The notes beneath the pieces were generated by a model that was not told the origin of the DNA, searched no databases, and saw only the letters and a program-made list of their open reading frames with translations. The position numbers and the translations under genes are program-made. From assembly GCA_905116865.2 (NCBI GenBank), contig CAJHNH020006579.1:186001-250000 (forward strand): a stretch of 64,000 nt of DNA. Direction: 5' to 3'. How positions within the stretch are numbered: position 1 is the first letter of the stretch; every line of letters begins with the position of its first letter. Origin of the DNA: Candidula unifasciata. Taxonomy: Eukaryota > Mollusca > Gastropoda > Stylommatophora > Geomitridae. This document shows positions 1 through 10,077 of the stretch, in pieces.

Positions 1-117
1 GTTTGCCCCTCAAAAACTTGCTCTTTTTGTGTGTGTGACTATTGTCATACTCTTTCTGATTTCTAAATAAAAGTGATGGTCTTTGAGAATAAAAAACAAC
101 CATTTGTTCATTGTTCA

Positions 118-265
118 GTACACAGGTTTGAATCCTCGGTGAAGCTGGGAATTTTTTCTGTTAGGGGCAAAATAAAATCCTCACCTGCACGGTCATGGCA
201 ACAACACTAGCCATGCGGCCGTAAATCCTCAGGCTTAAAGATCCTCCCGCCTACACCGCAAAAGT
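118..265 (+). repeat. tRNA-derived SINE, family S2, 5'-truncated copy
   Basis: The start has a B-box-like piece (GGTTTGAATCC). The body then reads AAAATAAAATCCTCACCTGC followed by a stretch ending CACTAGCCATGCGGC. The same body recurs after a fuller tRNA-like head at 62677-62830 and again at 63246-63425. The tRNA-like head with pol III boxes identifies the family; the head is cut here. Confidence 0.6.
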
Positions 266-544
266 GGTATAACAAAGGCAGTAAATGGCAGTTCATTGTT
301 CAGTCAAGACTTTTAAAAAATCTCATGAAAAAGCAAACTTGTTTCACTTTAGTTTTGAGGGTAAATGAGGTATCATCAGCTAGAAAAGTTGGAGGGGAGG
401 AAAAGCATAGGGATGATAAGTAATAGTTCTGTAGTACATTGACTGTAGTCTGCATCTGAGGAGATACAGCAAAATAAGCTAGGCAATAAATTGTGCACTC
501 TGTTGGTGTCTTCTTTGTCAAAGATTTATTAATCAGGCAAACAC

Positions 545-705
545 ATATCTATCTATTGGAAGGATAACATCAGAGAAACTCTACAACAGCACGATGTGCC
601 TATGGTCGAGGCAGCCAGAAGAGCTAGAAACAGAACCTTATATCTCCCTCGACACCCACAGCGGTAAAAGAGGAAGTGAAGAAGAAGAAGAAGAAGAAGA
701 AGAAA
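545..705 (+). mobile_element. 3' tail of a LINE ending in (GAA)n
   Basis: The + strand reads as the last coding residues of a LINE: NIRETLQQHDVPMVEAARRA then RNRTLY. It is followed by a short purine run and (GAA)n near 680-702. Tails of this kind end RTE/CR1-type elements. Nothing upstream of the last ~40 residues is retained, so the clade is uncertain. Confidence 0.4.
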
Positions 706-871
706 CACATATCTATCAGATATATGGAAATAATGGAAGCAGCACCTGACATTACAGCTTTGGAGTGGAATGTTCAGGAAGCTTTTAAACGAGCCCTAAG
801 CTGAAATAATTGAGGATGATAATAATAACACTTTCACTGAAGTCAGACCTTGAGTTCTGAGATTACACATT

Positions 872-1417
872 ATGCCGATATTTCCTATGCCTGGGTATCA
901 TGGGCTCCATTCTAAGATTGGACAAAAATATGTTAAATTTAGAGGCAATTTGCCAAGTCAACTGAGAACCAACCCACCGATCCACACAGCACTTCCTTTT
1001 GGGACTACTCAGTGCTCACGTAGCACCTGCAAGACATGTCCTTTCGTTGTCCAGACTTCTTCGGTCAGTTTCCCTAATGGTTCTTTTCAAATTAGGGAAC
1101 CTTTTACTTGCGAATCCCGCAACGTAATTTATGCAATTATCTGCAAACGATGCAGCAAGGCATACATTGGAGAGACTGGCAGGAAGCTAGCTGATCGTTT
1201 CCGGGAACACCTCTCCGATATCGACAAGAAGACACTCAAACCAATCCCTCTTCATTTTAATAGCCCTGACCACAGCGGTAAAGATGACATATCTGTCACA
1301 GCATTAAAATCTTGCTCTGGCGATCATACTACCCGCCTCGCTTTGGAAAATCGCCTTATCCACAGCCTTGGCGTTCTTAGTCCAAGAGGTATCAATATCC
1401 AACATACCTTCATCTAA
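872..1417 (+). CDS. GIY-YIG endonuclease domain of a Penelope-like element (5'-truncated ORF)
   Basis: This intact 181-residue reading frame is the C-terminal endonuclease of a PLE polyprotein. Seen: a cysteine-rich linker (CSRSTCKTCPF, residues ~49-59), then the GIY-YIG core in the diverged PLE form VIYAIICKRC...AYIGETGRKLADR (residues ~85-110). A histidine/asparagine-rich tail with ALENRLIHSLG follows (residues ~158-168). In this family the domain nicks target DNA to prime reverse transcription. The first methionine is simply the first one in the surviving frame. The native protein would start far upstream in a reverse transcriptase that is missing here, so the ORF cannot transpose alone. 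Its lack of stops suggests a fairly recent insertion or copy. Confidence 0.8.
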   Translation: MPIFPMPGYHGLHSKIGQKYVKFRGNLPSQLRTNPPIHTALPFGTTQCSRSTCKTCPFVVQTSSVSFPNGSFQIREPFTCESRNVIYAIICKRCSKAYIGETGRKLADRFREHLSDIDKKTLKPIPLHFNSPDHSGKDDISVTALKSCSGDHTTRLALENRLIHSLGVLSPRGINIQHTFI

Positions 1418-1675
1418 ATAGTTCTAATCTTATCACATTTTAAATGTTAATTTTTTTATTTTATTTCATATTATTACCTTATTCTATTTCTTATCAGTAT
1501 CATTTATGTATCATTACCACTTGCATTTCTTTTATTCCCAGTATTGTGACTATATTTTTTAGCCATCGTTTATTTTATTTTATTTCATTTTTTCCGCATC
1601 ACATTTTTTAAAGCGCTCACGTCACCCCTTAGAGATCTACATACTCTCCATTCCTCGTTTGTGTCTTTCACTTGT

Positions 1676-1712
1676 GTTTGAAAAAGGCTGCCCAGCCGAA
1701 ACGTTACGTTTT
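1676..1712 (+). ncRNA. Possible degenerate hammerhead-ribozyme motif of the PLE
   Basis: The stretch TTTGAAAAAGGCTGCCCAGC continues directly into CGAAACGT. It can form a short stem (GGCTG/CAGCC) followed by GAAAC, the layout of stem II and the GAAA core of a hammerhead. PLEs are known to carry hammerheads, but the CUGANGA box is not intact. The same block recurs in the minus-strand PLE at about 10045-10075. Weak as a functional call; good as an element landmark. Confidence 0.3.
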
Positions 1713-1764
1713 GTTGTTTTGTGCACGTTTTCCTCTTTCCCATTTTGTTGAGCTTTTTAGTCAA

Positions 1765-2290
1765 ATTTCTCTGGAATTCATAGGAAACGAAAGTAAAAGG
1801 AATATTAATTTATATCACGTACCATGCTGAACAGTGAGGGTGAACATGTTTCTCACCAAAAACAATGTCTTTTATATCCATGTCACATTTTCGGTGAAAG
1901 TTTTTACCAGTGATCTTCTGATAAATTTACTGTATTTCATATTGTCCTTTTAAGTGTAATCAAAGATTTTTGAGAGAGTAAAAATCAACATGCTACCATA
2001 AAATTCAGTAAGGAAGTAGATCAATACCAGATACAGTACACACTGGGCCTAGAAAGTTCAACAGAGGAAATAGAAAAGATACAAACAAATACAACTAAAT
2101 GATTAGATTAGTCTTATCAGTGGAACTTATAAATGGTGAAAGGTAACATGAAACCATTAATAGAAGGAAAGAAAACATTACAAATACAAACCTGATCCAT
2201 GATAAGTAAAGTAAAAAAGGTAAAAGACCCTTTTCCATTTTAGGCATATAGGACTAGACCTATATTTTATAGACCAATCGGCACTTGATG
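1765..2290. other. Unassigned AT-rich stretch
   Basis: No exon-like frame, repeat structure or recognised element fragment seen. Confidence 0.5.
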
Positions 2291-2294
2291 TGTG

Positions 2295-2451
2295 AATGGG
2301 TCAGCATCACACCTGCCGCCCTTACTTCCCAGGACTGCACCTGGTACCCACTGAAGGCTGGTCCACCTGGGAGCTAAAGTCAGTTTTGAAAAAAATAAGT
2401 CTAGCTTCGTGGGGACCCAAACCCACGACCTTCTGATCCGCAGGTGATCTA
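2295..2451 (-). repeat. tRNA-derived SINE, family S1
   Basis: Read on the minus strand, it ends in ...CCAGCCTTCAGTGGGTACCA then GGTGCAGTCC. Its head carries a B-box-like GGGTTTGGGTCC and an A-box side ending ...GATCACCTGCGGATC. It matches copies at 3384-3533 (-), 49693-49880 (+) and 55940-56185 (+). It sits directly against a PLE endonuclease fragment. Confidence 0.65.
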
Positions 2452-2690
2452 TCCCTACGGGACTTAGAATGCCAGAACTATGAATGAAGTAGTTTTCTAT
2501 GGAGAGGTGGCTGGTATTACCGCTATAGCAAGATTTTATGGCAGTAACTGAGTTTTTGATATTACCTTGGTGATCAGAACTATTAAGTGGAAGCAATTGG
2601 GTTTATGAGCTGTGAATATTCATGAGATGTTCACATAAAAGATCAGCTAACTGCTTAGTTTTTCCAGTATATGCTTTTTATAATACCAGT
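2452..2690 (-). pseudogene. PLE GIY-YIG endonuclease fragment (copy 2)
   Basis: The minus-strand translation includes KAYTGKTKQLADLLCEHL, then NSSDHQGNIKNSVTAIKSC and IENYFIHSSGILSPVGID. These align with the second half of the endonuclease at 872-1417 (AYIGETGRKLADRFREHL, ALENRLIHSLGVLSPRGIN). Frame breaks and divergence show an older copy. The SINE at 2295-2451 marks its 3' side. Confidence 0.65.
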
Positions 2691-2848
2691 CAGCCAGAGA
2701 GATATTCAACATGGGTGTCTAATATCTCTAGAATATGTAGATATTTAAAAGCCATTGAGGAAGGATATAACATAAAGAGTCTGAGATGTGGATGGAAAGT
2801 ATTGATTTCAGGCAGTCAACAGGATCTGCAATCTTTGGTGAATTCAGT

Positions 2849-2916
2849 AACAGTATATGGTGTGCAACAGTATACGGTGTGCAACAGTATACAGTGTGCA
2901 ACAGTATACGGTGTGC
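2849..2916. repeat. 17-bp minisatellite, four units
   Basis: Four tandem copies of AACAGTATAYRGTGTGC with single-base differences. Confidence 0.85.
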
Positions 2917-3383
2917 AACTAGATTTAAAGTTAAATTGTAATAAAACAGATATATTTTTGCAGAACATTCTCATTAATTAAATGATGTTAGTTACCATAA
3001 GAAAAAAGTGCCACAGAACTGATATGGAAAGCAGGAGAAAATTTATAATAGCTGCAAAAATGTGGTTTCTGAGATAAATACAAAGAATATCATGGGCTGA
3101 CCTGAAAACAAAAGGCAGTTCCCCAGGTGGATTCCGGGGCCCCATTGTGAGAAAAACAAGAATATAGCCACTGCCTCCCCAACAAGCATGTTGTAAGAGT
3201 GGACTAATTGAGGCTTCCTTCGGAGTGCATCTGCCTAAGAGGCAAGGAACTAACAGTCTGCACACAAAGAAGTCAGAAATGTAAAACAATAGTGCATGCA
3301 ACACTCAGGTTCTGGAACAAAAATAAAATTCAGGGGTGGACGGACAATCAGAACTTTCCACCGGAGTTTACAGTCAGTGAACA

Positions 3384-3533
3384 CGAAGAAGAAGAAGGCA
3401 GTTTTCCAAGAAACAAGGACTGCACCTGGTACCCACTGAAGGCTGGGTCGACCTGGGAGCTAAAGTCAGTTTTGAAAAAAAAAAAGTCTAGCTTCGTGGG
3501 GACCCAAACCCAGGACCTTCTGATCCGCAGGCG
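3384..3533 (-). repeat. tRNA-derived SINE, family S1 (second copy)
   Basis: Nearly the same sequence and orientation as 2295-2451, including the A-rich stretch next to CTAGCTTCGTGGGGACCC. On the minus strand it reads AGACGATCGCCTGCGGATC, then a B-box-like GGGTTTGGGTCC. Confidence 0.65.
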
Positions 3534-3539
3534 ATCGTC

Positions 3540-4714
3540 TGATACTTCAGCTGAAATTATAAATATTTTATTATTTTTATTAATACTGTTTTAAATTGTG
3601 TGGTCACAACTGCTTTTGCTAAAAGTCTCCCTGTGTCTATTAGATGGATTCTTCTAGAAAAAATTAATTTAAACGCATGTAGACATTTATGCATAACCTG
3701 CTGCATTGTTTCAGCACATCTCAAAGTCTTTCTTTCATCCCCACACCACTTTGAATAGAGCTAGGTTTGTTGAGAACAGAGGATATGAAAGGCACTTGAG
3801 GCGTAGGTTGTTGATACTACAACTAGACACTTGCATTCGCAAGTTATAGTTGTTCAAATTTTATTGTGCCTGACATGATTTGTGGGAAGGTCTGGATAAG
3901 AGTATGTGGCACTGGTTACAGCATTCCTGCTAGGCATATGGTGATCTGAAATAATGTCTGCATTCCAAAGAGATTATAGCTCCTGTAGATGGCTTTGTGT
4001 GGAAATCCTTTAGTCCATGTGAAAAGGCATGAAAGTATCCCTTGCTTACTTTATTAGCTTCTGACTGGTAGTTATAATAAACTCAGGTATTATAAACAGG
4101 AATAATTAATGCTAGAAATCATTTCCACTTCAAAACCCTGCAAAGTTTTTGTCAAGCACCAGCCGGTGGTCATTTAATTCTGGAGTATGCTGCCATGTAC
4201 GCACGAACTGGAACACATAATAAATGACAATGTGTGTTGAAGCTTGAACGGTGTCCATAAATGCTACTATTTCATTTACAGTTACTCAGTGCATTTCCTT
4301 CGTTGTGTATTTAACTGTTGCCATCAACTCTCAGGTCACCAGTCAGTTATGCTGACTCAGTCAAACAGCATAATTCATTGTCATCTCAGAATTTTCTGTC
4401 CCCATTTTGCATTTGCCAAAGTGACATCCTTATTTTTGCTTAATTGCTACATAATTTTTACATTTATTGTCTCTATGATATTAATCCTTAGCAACAGTAT
4501 TATTACAATGAGGTGAATATGAGTATGAATATTGTTTTTAAATATAAGGTTTTCATTCAACACATCATGCATAGATTTACAAAATAAATATTTATAGTTT
4601 CAGCTGAAACGTCCTATCATATTTGTTTTTTAATGCTGGAACTTTCATGTTTTATGTTAATTTATTTGAGTTTATATAAATGTATTCAATGTAAAACATG
4701 TCCTTCTTTTTCAG
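3540..4714. other. Unassigned AT-rich DNA, probably intergenic or intron
   Basis: Only short incidental frames; no recognised domain. A good splice acceptor (TTCTTTTTCAG) closes the stretch at 4714. Confidence 0.4.
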
Positions 4715-4739
4715 AATATTCGGTTGGTGAATGAAAATA
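4715..4739 (+). CDS. Candidate 25-nt micro-exon of the membrane-protein gene
   Basis: The segment is bounded by a strong acceptor (CCTTCTTTTTCAG) and a consensus donor (GTAAGT at 4740). Read in phase 0 it gives NIRLVNEN plus one leftover A. That A joins the CC that begins the candidate exon at 9147 and keeps the frame into the better-supported exon 9258-9356. Splice signals and phase fit are the only evidence; there is no homology support. It could be a chance match. Confidence 0.3.
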
Positions 4740-4926
4740 GTAAGTACATATTTGCTAAATATATGGGCTAGGGATGGGATCAGTGATAATTTATAATACA
4801 TAAATATGCTACTATATGCCTGCCTGATTGCAGCATATTATATCTTAGCCTTGCTCTTTCAGTGTTAGGGTGCTCTGTTCATGTTGGCGCTTTTCTGTCT
4901 TTCCAGACGATAGTGGTATATTATGC

Positions 4927-5414
4927 TTAGTTAGTTAGTTAGTTAGTTGGGTTCTCCTCATTGCACTCCGGACATGTCCATAGGTGCTCAGATCCTCCCC
5001 TCAGTATGACCCCTAACGTCCGATGGCTAATAGTACCAGTTCTATGTTGATTAACAAGTCTTCTGGTGTGCGTCTCGTTTTTTGCTGTGCCGATCTTAAT
5101 TCCCAAGTCTGCCATTCTGGCGAGTGATGTGGATTCACTGCCACCAAAGTCCTCTATCCTTCCCATTTCTCTGAGGGCATTGATAATATCAGCATGATCC
5201 ATAGGCTGACCGTCAGTAGTGATAGCGGATCCAGCCAACCTGTCAGCTCTTTCATTTCCATCGACGCCTGCGTGTCCCGGAACAAAAATAAAGGTGACTC
5301 CACGAACAGTGGACTTCTGTAATGATTCAAGCCATTGTCTTCGCACTGAACCTGCCTGAACCCTCCGGATCATACTCATTGAATCACTGAGTATACACAC
5401 GCGGGTGTATTTTT
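4927..5414 (-). mobile_element. 5'-truncated I-type LINE (family A) with RNase H tail and 11-bp target duplication
   Basis: The insert is flanked on both sides by GTATATTATGC (4916-4926 and 5415-5425), a target-site duplication. Its 3' end carries a tetranucleotide tail (GTTA repeats on the + strand). The minus strand encodes the end of an RNase H domain: ILSDSMSMIRRVQAG, then FIFVPGHAGVDGNERADRLA, then a terminal knuckle-like WTCPECNEENP. This is the usual order of an I-superfamily LINE C-terminus. The open frame runs past the 5' junction to 5541, but those extra residues come from the host RTE copy, not from this element. Confidence 0.85.
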
Positions 5415-6294
5415 GTATATTATGCTGTGGGGAGGCATGGGAATCACAGCCCAAGGTGATGAAAGTGTGACTAGCAGGACCCATCCACATTAAGAAATGT
5501 CTTCCACTCTGAGCATAGGATTTCAGGACCGTTATTGCCATTGTATGTATTTAGTGTGTGTCTTCTCAGATGCACAGCTCTCATCAATCATTTCTTCATT
5601 CATTGTCATTCCCTTCCTGGTTTACACCCTCCATGCAACATGGTCTTTAGTATTTTGTTCCCCCGAATCTACCTCAGTACCTGTATCATTCATGTCTTGA
5701 TCACACACATCTTGTATTGTAGCAGAGGCCAATCTGGAAATCGTTTACCCATCTGTCTTTCACCATGGAGCAAGCATATTAAACTGAGGGCGATGTTGGT
5801 CAAATTTTGAAGTCATGAAGGCCTGACAACTAATTGGAGTCATTTAATAAAAGTTATTGCAAAATATTTCCTTTTTGTGGGCTGCAGGTGTGCTCGCTAA
5901 AGGCCACATGCGACCTGACAGTTTGACTTGCCTGTCATAGAGAATGTCCTTAGGGACTCTACCATCCTCCATTCTCCCCAGCACCTGAGCCTTTGAAGAC
6001 TGAACAATGAGAATACTGTCTTAATACTGCTCCTTCCAGTAACTTGTGATCTTATATTGCCTCTTTGTGCCAGGTATTCTTTTTAGGCTTCGCATGTGAA
6101 GGTTATTTAGCTGTTTTTCCTGATATGAATAAGTTGACAAAGTTTCACTGCTATAAACTTCTCCTGCTCTTCGCCATAAATATAGACTTCAGGTCCATCA
6201 TTAACTCATTAACACCTTTCATCAAAATATTTGTATTATTTTTGCTGATTGTTAGTCCAAAATCACAGCAAATGCATATAGTAAATATTGGTTA

Positions 6295-6831
6295 GAGGGT
6301 GTCAGTGGTTCAAAAATTCATCATAGATTGTTATCGCAGTTTTATGGAAGTGTACTGTTATATAAAACTATGGTTTTATGCATCAAGAAATTTAAAAGTG
6401 GTCAAACACATTGAGAGGGAGCAGGACAGCCATCAACCTCAACAACAGATGTCAACATTCAGCAAGTTAGAGAGATGGTTTTGGCAAATAAGTGTATTAC
6501 CATTAATGAGGGAGCATCTGTGCTAAACGTTAGTTACAGTTCTGTCCATCTAATCATCCACTATGAGTTGGTTATCATAAAGTCTGCACGATGGGTACCA
6601 AGAAAGCTTACTGCAGAACACAAGCTCACTCGTGCAAAATGCGGTGCAAAAGAAGCTTCTTGACCAACTGAAAATTTTTATTTGGAAGGAATACATAAGC
6701 TAGTTGACCATTGTGCAAAGTGTGTTGATAAGGAGGGAGATTACCTAGCAAAATGATGCACATAGTGAAACCCTAGCTTCTTATAAATAAATTGTCGAAG
6801 CAAGAGTGTAGATAATTTTTGACTCTCCCTC
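6295..6831 (+). mobile_element. Internally deleted mariner-type transposon
   Basis: The ends are imperfect inverted repeats beginning GAGGGTGTCAG on the left and GAGGGAGAGTC on the right strand. A TA precedes the left end. Inside, broken frames read like the N-terminal helix-turn-helix part of a mariner transposase (VNIQQVREMVLANKCITINE-like, then RWVPRKLTAEHKLTRAKCG). At 537 bp it lacks the catalytic half of a ~1.3 kb element. It lies within the older RTE copy. Confidence 0.6.
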
Positions 6832-7699
6832 AAATGTCAGGTTTATTGAGGTCGGCATCAATGATTTCCACTTTCCTCACAACATTAATGTTTTCCAGGT
6901 CAGTGAAAAACCCAGGCAGTACACATGGTCCTGAAATTCCATGTTGCAAGCCTAAGCTTGAAGATATGTTTTTTTTTTATTGCCTAATGCATTGATTTGT
7001 ATAGCCTGCGATTCAGATTTTTTCCTAGCTGCAAGCGCCTGTTGAAGTACACAGGCTGTGGCAGATCAACATCTTATTGGGCGACCCAGCTTGAAGTAGG
7101 CGGTAGTTGATATTTGACATTAAAAATGCCTCCCACTATCAGAGGCAACCCATGGTGCCCTCCTCTACGCCAGTTGACAAGGACTCATAACCCTTAAATG
7201 CTGCCTCTAAATTTGTTTCTGAGACCAATTAAGGCCGGGGAGGAAGTTCCTCCTCACCATTGCACAAAGCCTGGGCAGTATTGCAGAGACCATTTGTTGC
7301 TCATAGATCATGATCCCTTGTTTGGCTGCCTTGTGTACTCTAAAGGAAAGGTAACATCAGTACGTTTGGAACAAAGCATGCTGCGGAAGCTGCTGGATCT
7401 GAAGAGCAGTGCTCTATCCGCTTATCATAGCTTCTCTCCTAGACCAGCTACCAGCCAAGTCTAAAGGCCTGGTCTGCCCTGCCTTAACATACAATTTTCA
7501 GGTAGCATTTCCTCTTCCTAGGGTAAGGCTAGTATCTCTCCCCCCCCCCCCCATGTGCTCCTCCACCTGAAGCCATTGGCGCAATGTGGAATGTCAGGTT
7601 TAGTATATCGCCCAACATTCGACTTAACAGATGGACAGGTAGTACTGGCTACTGTCATGTGATAGCTCAGTCATATCTGACCAAGACCAAACTTAATAG

Positions 7700-8280
7700 G
7701 GCCCTCTGTGTCCCATCTACAAGGAGTTAAAGAACATAATTTCTTCCATTTTATTAAAATACAAATTGACAGACACAGAAATACTGCTGCTGAAAGGTTG
7801 ACCATTAACTACTAAAGCCCACCAGGCTATTTGATATTATAAAGTAATGAAGACAGACTTCGTAAGCAGAAAGTATAACATGAAAAAACCACCACCAGTG
7901 TATCTTCACGTGGAAGATTGTCCCTGCTGACATTAGATTCTCTTTTATTTGTGCCTCTGGAGCTCGAAAATAAATGTAAAAAGTATTGTAATTGAAACTA
8001 TGGTAATGCACTGAGTATGATTGTGTGGTTGCAACTTGTCTCATGTGACACTTATAATTCATGCTCTGTCTGTGGGAAACATTGTATCAGTCTGCATTTT
8101 TACACTCTGACTTGTTCTAGGAGAGACAGAGCAAACATGAATGTCCACTGAGTGCTGTAACACCAGTTCTGATTGATCAGTCACCATGTGAAAATGATGT
8201 TTTTTAAGCCTGAATTATTTTGACATTTGAAATTATTTAAAATTTTTTATTAAAATGAATAAAAATGTAAATGTTACTCT
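7700..8280. other. Unassigned AT-rich DNA
   Basis: No recognised element or exon-like signal. Confidence 0.4.
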
Positions 8281-8284
8281 GTTA

Positions 8285-9125
8285 GTGGTAGCTAATCTCC
8301 TAAAGTTCTTCACTGATTGCTTTCAAATTTTGACACATCGTTGCATTCGAATACGCTTGTGTTTTTATATAGGAGTATTGCACAAAGCATGAACTACATA
8401 GTTCCAGCAACAATCACATTGGTTTTTGTTTTGTTGCCGCGGTTCCGGCATGGGTTTTTCTTTCCGCTGGGAGGGGAACTTTGACTGTTGACCTCAGAAA
8501 TCTGCATGAAGCTGTATGCTGACAGTTCTTAACTGAATACTTTCAAATTTCAGCACAACGTTGCATTCCAATACGTGAGTGTTTGTATGTAAGAATGTCG
8601 CTCAAAGCACGAACTTCATAACTCCGGCGACGATCACATCAACATCTTGGTTTTGCTTTTTGATGATCCAATTTCTTTCGTTGCCGCGTTGCCGGTGCGG
8701 GTTGTAGGCGAACTTTGACTGCTGACCTCAGAAATCTGCATCAAGGCTGTATTATAAAGGATGTGGTAAATATTACACTGGCCGCATTCACTTCTCATTA
8801 CAATTCATGCTACCCGTTCTAGTCTGGGTGGACATGAATACTAATGCCATCATCCAAGCTATTCTCATTTTTGTGTGTGGCGAATTTGTTGGTTTTTTTT
8901 TTTAGATGCACAATAGTAAAATTTATTTGAGCTCTTTAAAAATTACAAAAAAGCTTTTGCATGTGATAAACAAATAACAATTTTTTTTTAAAAATAATAT
9001 ACTTTACACGACCACTAATATAAGGACACAGTTATATGTTGCGTGTTCTAGAGTCGGCAAACCAGACTATCTCTATATCTGCGCAGACAATGATTGTGAA
9101 ATTAACCATATTAGTGCGCTTTCTA
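8285..9125. mobile_element. Helitron-like non-autonomous repeat
   Basis: Two tandem blocks (about 8290-8510 and 8520-8745) share ATTGCTTTCAAATTTTG-like starts, TTGCCGCG and AACTTTGACTGYTGACCTCA. A tail (8750-9125) is repeated at 63470-64000 (ACGACCACTAATATAARGAC) and partly at 62290-62380. The head resembles the start of arthropod Helitron-like elements, but I did not find clear TC...CTRR ends, so the class is tentative. It lies just upstream of the acceptor at 9146. Confidence 0.45.
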
Positions 9126-9146
9126 TTTTCTTTCTTTTCCATTTAG

Positions 9147-9176
9147 CCAGACTGGGCCACAGCAATGAATGGCCAG
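9147..9176 (+). CDS. Candidate 30-nt micro-exon of the membrane-protein gene
   Basis: A long pyrimidine tract (TTTCTTTCTTTTCCATTTAG) precedes it and a GTAC donor follows. In the phase set by the next exon it reads (x)RLGHSNEWP plus a G. That G with the AC of exon 9258 makes Asp and gives ...EWPDFLSWCRNTY. Phase agrees on both sides. Much of the acceptor tract may derive from the adjacent Helitron-like repeat. No homology support. Confidence 0.45.
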
Positions 9177-9257
9177 GTACAACTAGTATTTAATAATAAA
9201 TAGAGGCAAATTATCTGCAGTTTCTCAATACTAAATTATATAATCACATTTTTGTAG

Positions 9258-9356
9258 ACTTCTTGTCCTGGTGCCGCAATACCTACTTATCCTCTGTTGT
9301 TGGTGTGGCTATGATCACAGAAGGAACAACAGTATTAGCTCAGAGTGCAGGAGTAG
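9258..9356 (+). CDS. Penultimate coding exon of an unrecognised multi-pass membrane protein
   Basis: The exon is framed by an acceptor (ATTTTTGTAG) and a consensus donor (GTAAGT at 9357). It is open in one frame, reading FLSWCRNTYLSSVVGVAMIT followed by EGTTVLAQSAGV, and ends in phase 1 with G. That G joins GT of the exon at 20302 to form Gly without breaking the frame. The composition is mildly hydrophobic with small residues, consistent with a loop plus the start of a membrane helix. The following intron is about 10.9 kb and filled with a Penelope-like element and LINE pieces. Confidence 0.65.
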
Positions 9357-9359
9357 GTA

Positions 9360-9990
9360 AGTCTGAATCTGTATTCAGTCAGTGTGACATTTGAGAGAAA
9401 TCATGAATGAAATAATACAATCTGTACATCATTGCACATCATAAAAAAAAGATGCATGCTTAAAGACTTCAGTAGTTAAGAGATAAACTGGAAAATGTTA
9501 CATACTGTATAGATTTGATCCAAGCTCAGTCACTGCTGTGACAAAATAAATATGGCTACTTGTTTTGCATAACAGGGTAGCCCTGTGCAATCACAGCCCA
9601 GGCGTCTTTTATGGCAGTCAGAAAATACTGTGGGAACCTATTCTCTTTTTCCTTGATTGGTTTTACCTCCTGCTATTGTATATCTGCCTTGGAATGACTT
9701 TTCTGGTTAAAATAACATGTTACATAGACATGAATGAACTATTGTTATGTATCATATTATATTTTATGATTATAAGCAACTGGCAAAGATGTATTTTTGA
9801 TGTGTCATAGAACATTCACTTGATGTGACATAGAATATTTATATTTCTCCTAAAATAAGAATTGCATAAAATATTGTATTTGATTTTTGTAAAAAAGAAG
9901 CAGTTTTCAACACTTCTAAAAAGCGGTATCAATAGGGGTGACTGCAGTCAAGCTCATATCCAGAAATAATTCTAGTGAACTGTGACCTAA
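9360..9990. other. Intron sequence without recognised elements
   Basis: AT-rich; short incidental frames only. Confidence 0.4.
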
Positions 9991-10044
9991 ATGTTTAACA
10001 AAATGGGAAAGCAGAAACAAAAAAACAAAAAACAAATAAAAAAT

Positions 10045-10077
10045 GTACGTTTCGGCTGGGGCCTTTCTCGACAAGAA
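10045..10077 (-). ncRNA. Hammerhead-like motif of PLE copy 3
   Basis: On the minus strand it reads AGAAAGGCCCCAGCCGAAAC then GT, collinear with 1684-1705 in copy 1. A short GGC/GCC stem precedes GAAAC. The upstream catalytic box is degenerate. Confidence 0.3.

Larger units (their letters stand above)
855..1762 (+). mobile_element. Penelope-like retroelement, 3' portion (copy 1)
   Basis: This is the 3' end of a Penelope-like element (PLE): the GIY-YIG endonuclease coding region, an AT-rich 3' UTR, then the motif GCCGAAACGT near 1698. The end is placed at about 1762 because sequence up to TTTCCCATTTTGTT is shared with the end of the minus-strand PLE near 9995. The reverse transcriptase is absent, which is the usual 5' truncation. 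Confidence 0.8.
4865..7700 (-). mobile_element. Decayed RTE-like LINE (copy 1), internally deleted and nested
   Basis: The segment follows the better-preserved copy at 31077-36180. The 3' UTR block with TGTCTTTCCAGACGATAGTG lies at 4892-4914, the reverse-transcriptase C-terminal region at 5540-6290, and the 5' region at 6832-7690. The 5' region includes the stretch coding for PGQYCRDHLLLIDHDP on the opposite strand. About 3.3 kb of the middle is missing. An I-type LINE (4927-5414) and a mariner derivative (6295-6831) have inserted into it, so this copy is older than both. No open frame remains. Confidence 0.7.

Noticed and set aside
4939..5541. A 200-residue open frame that looks like one intact RNase H protein
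   Set aside because: Residues encoded by 5415-5541 belong to the host RTE sequence and lie outside the target duplication; the frame is a chance fusion.
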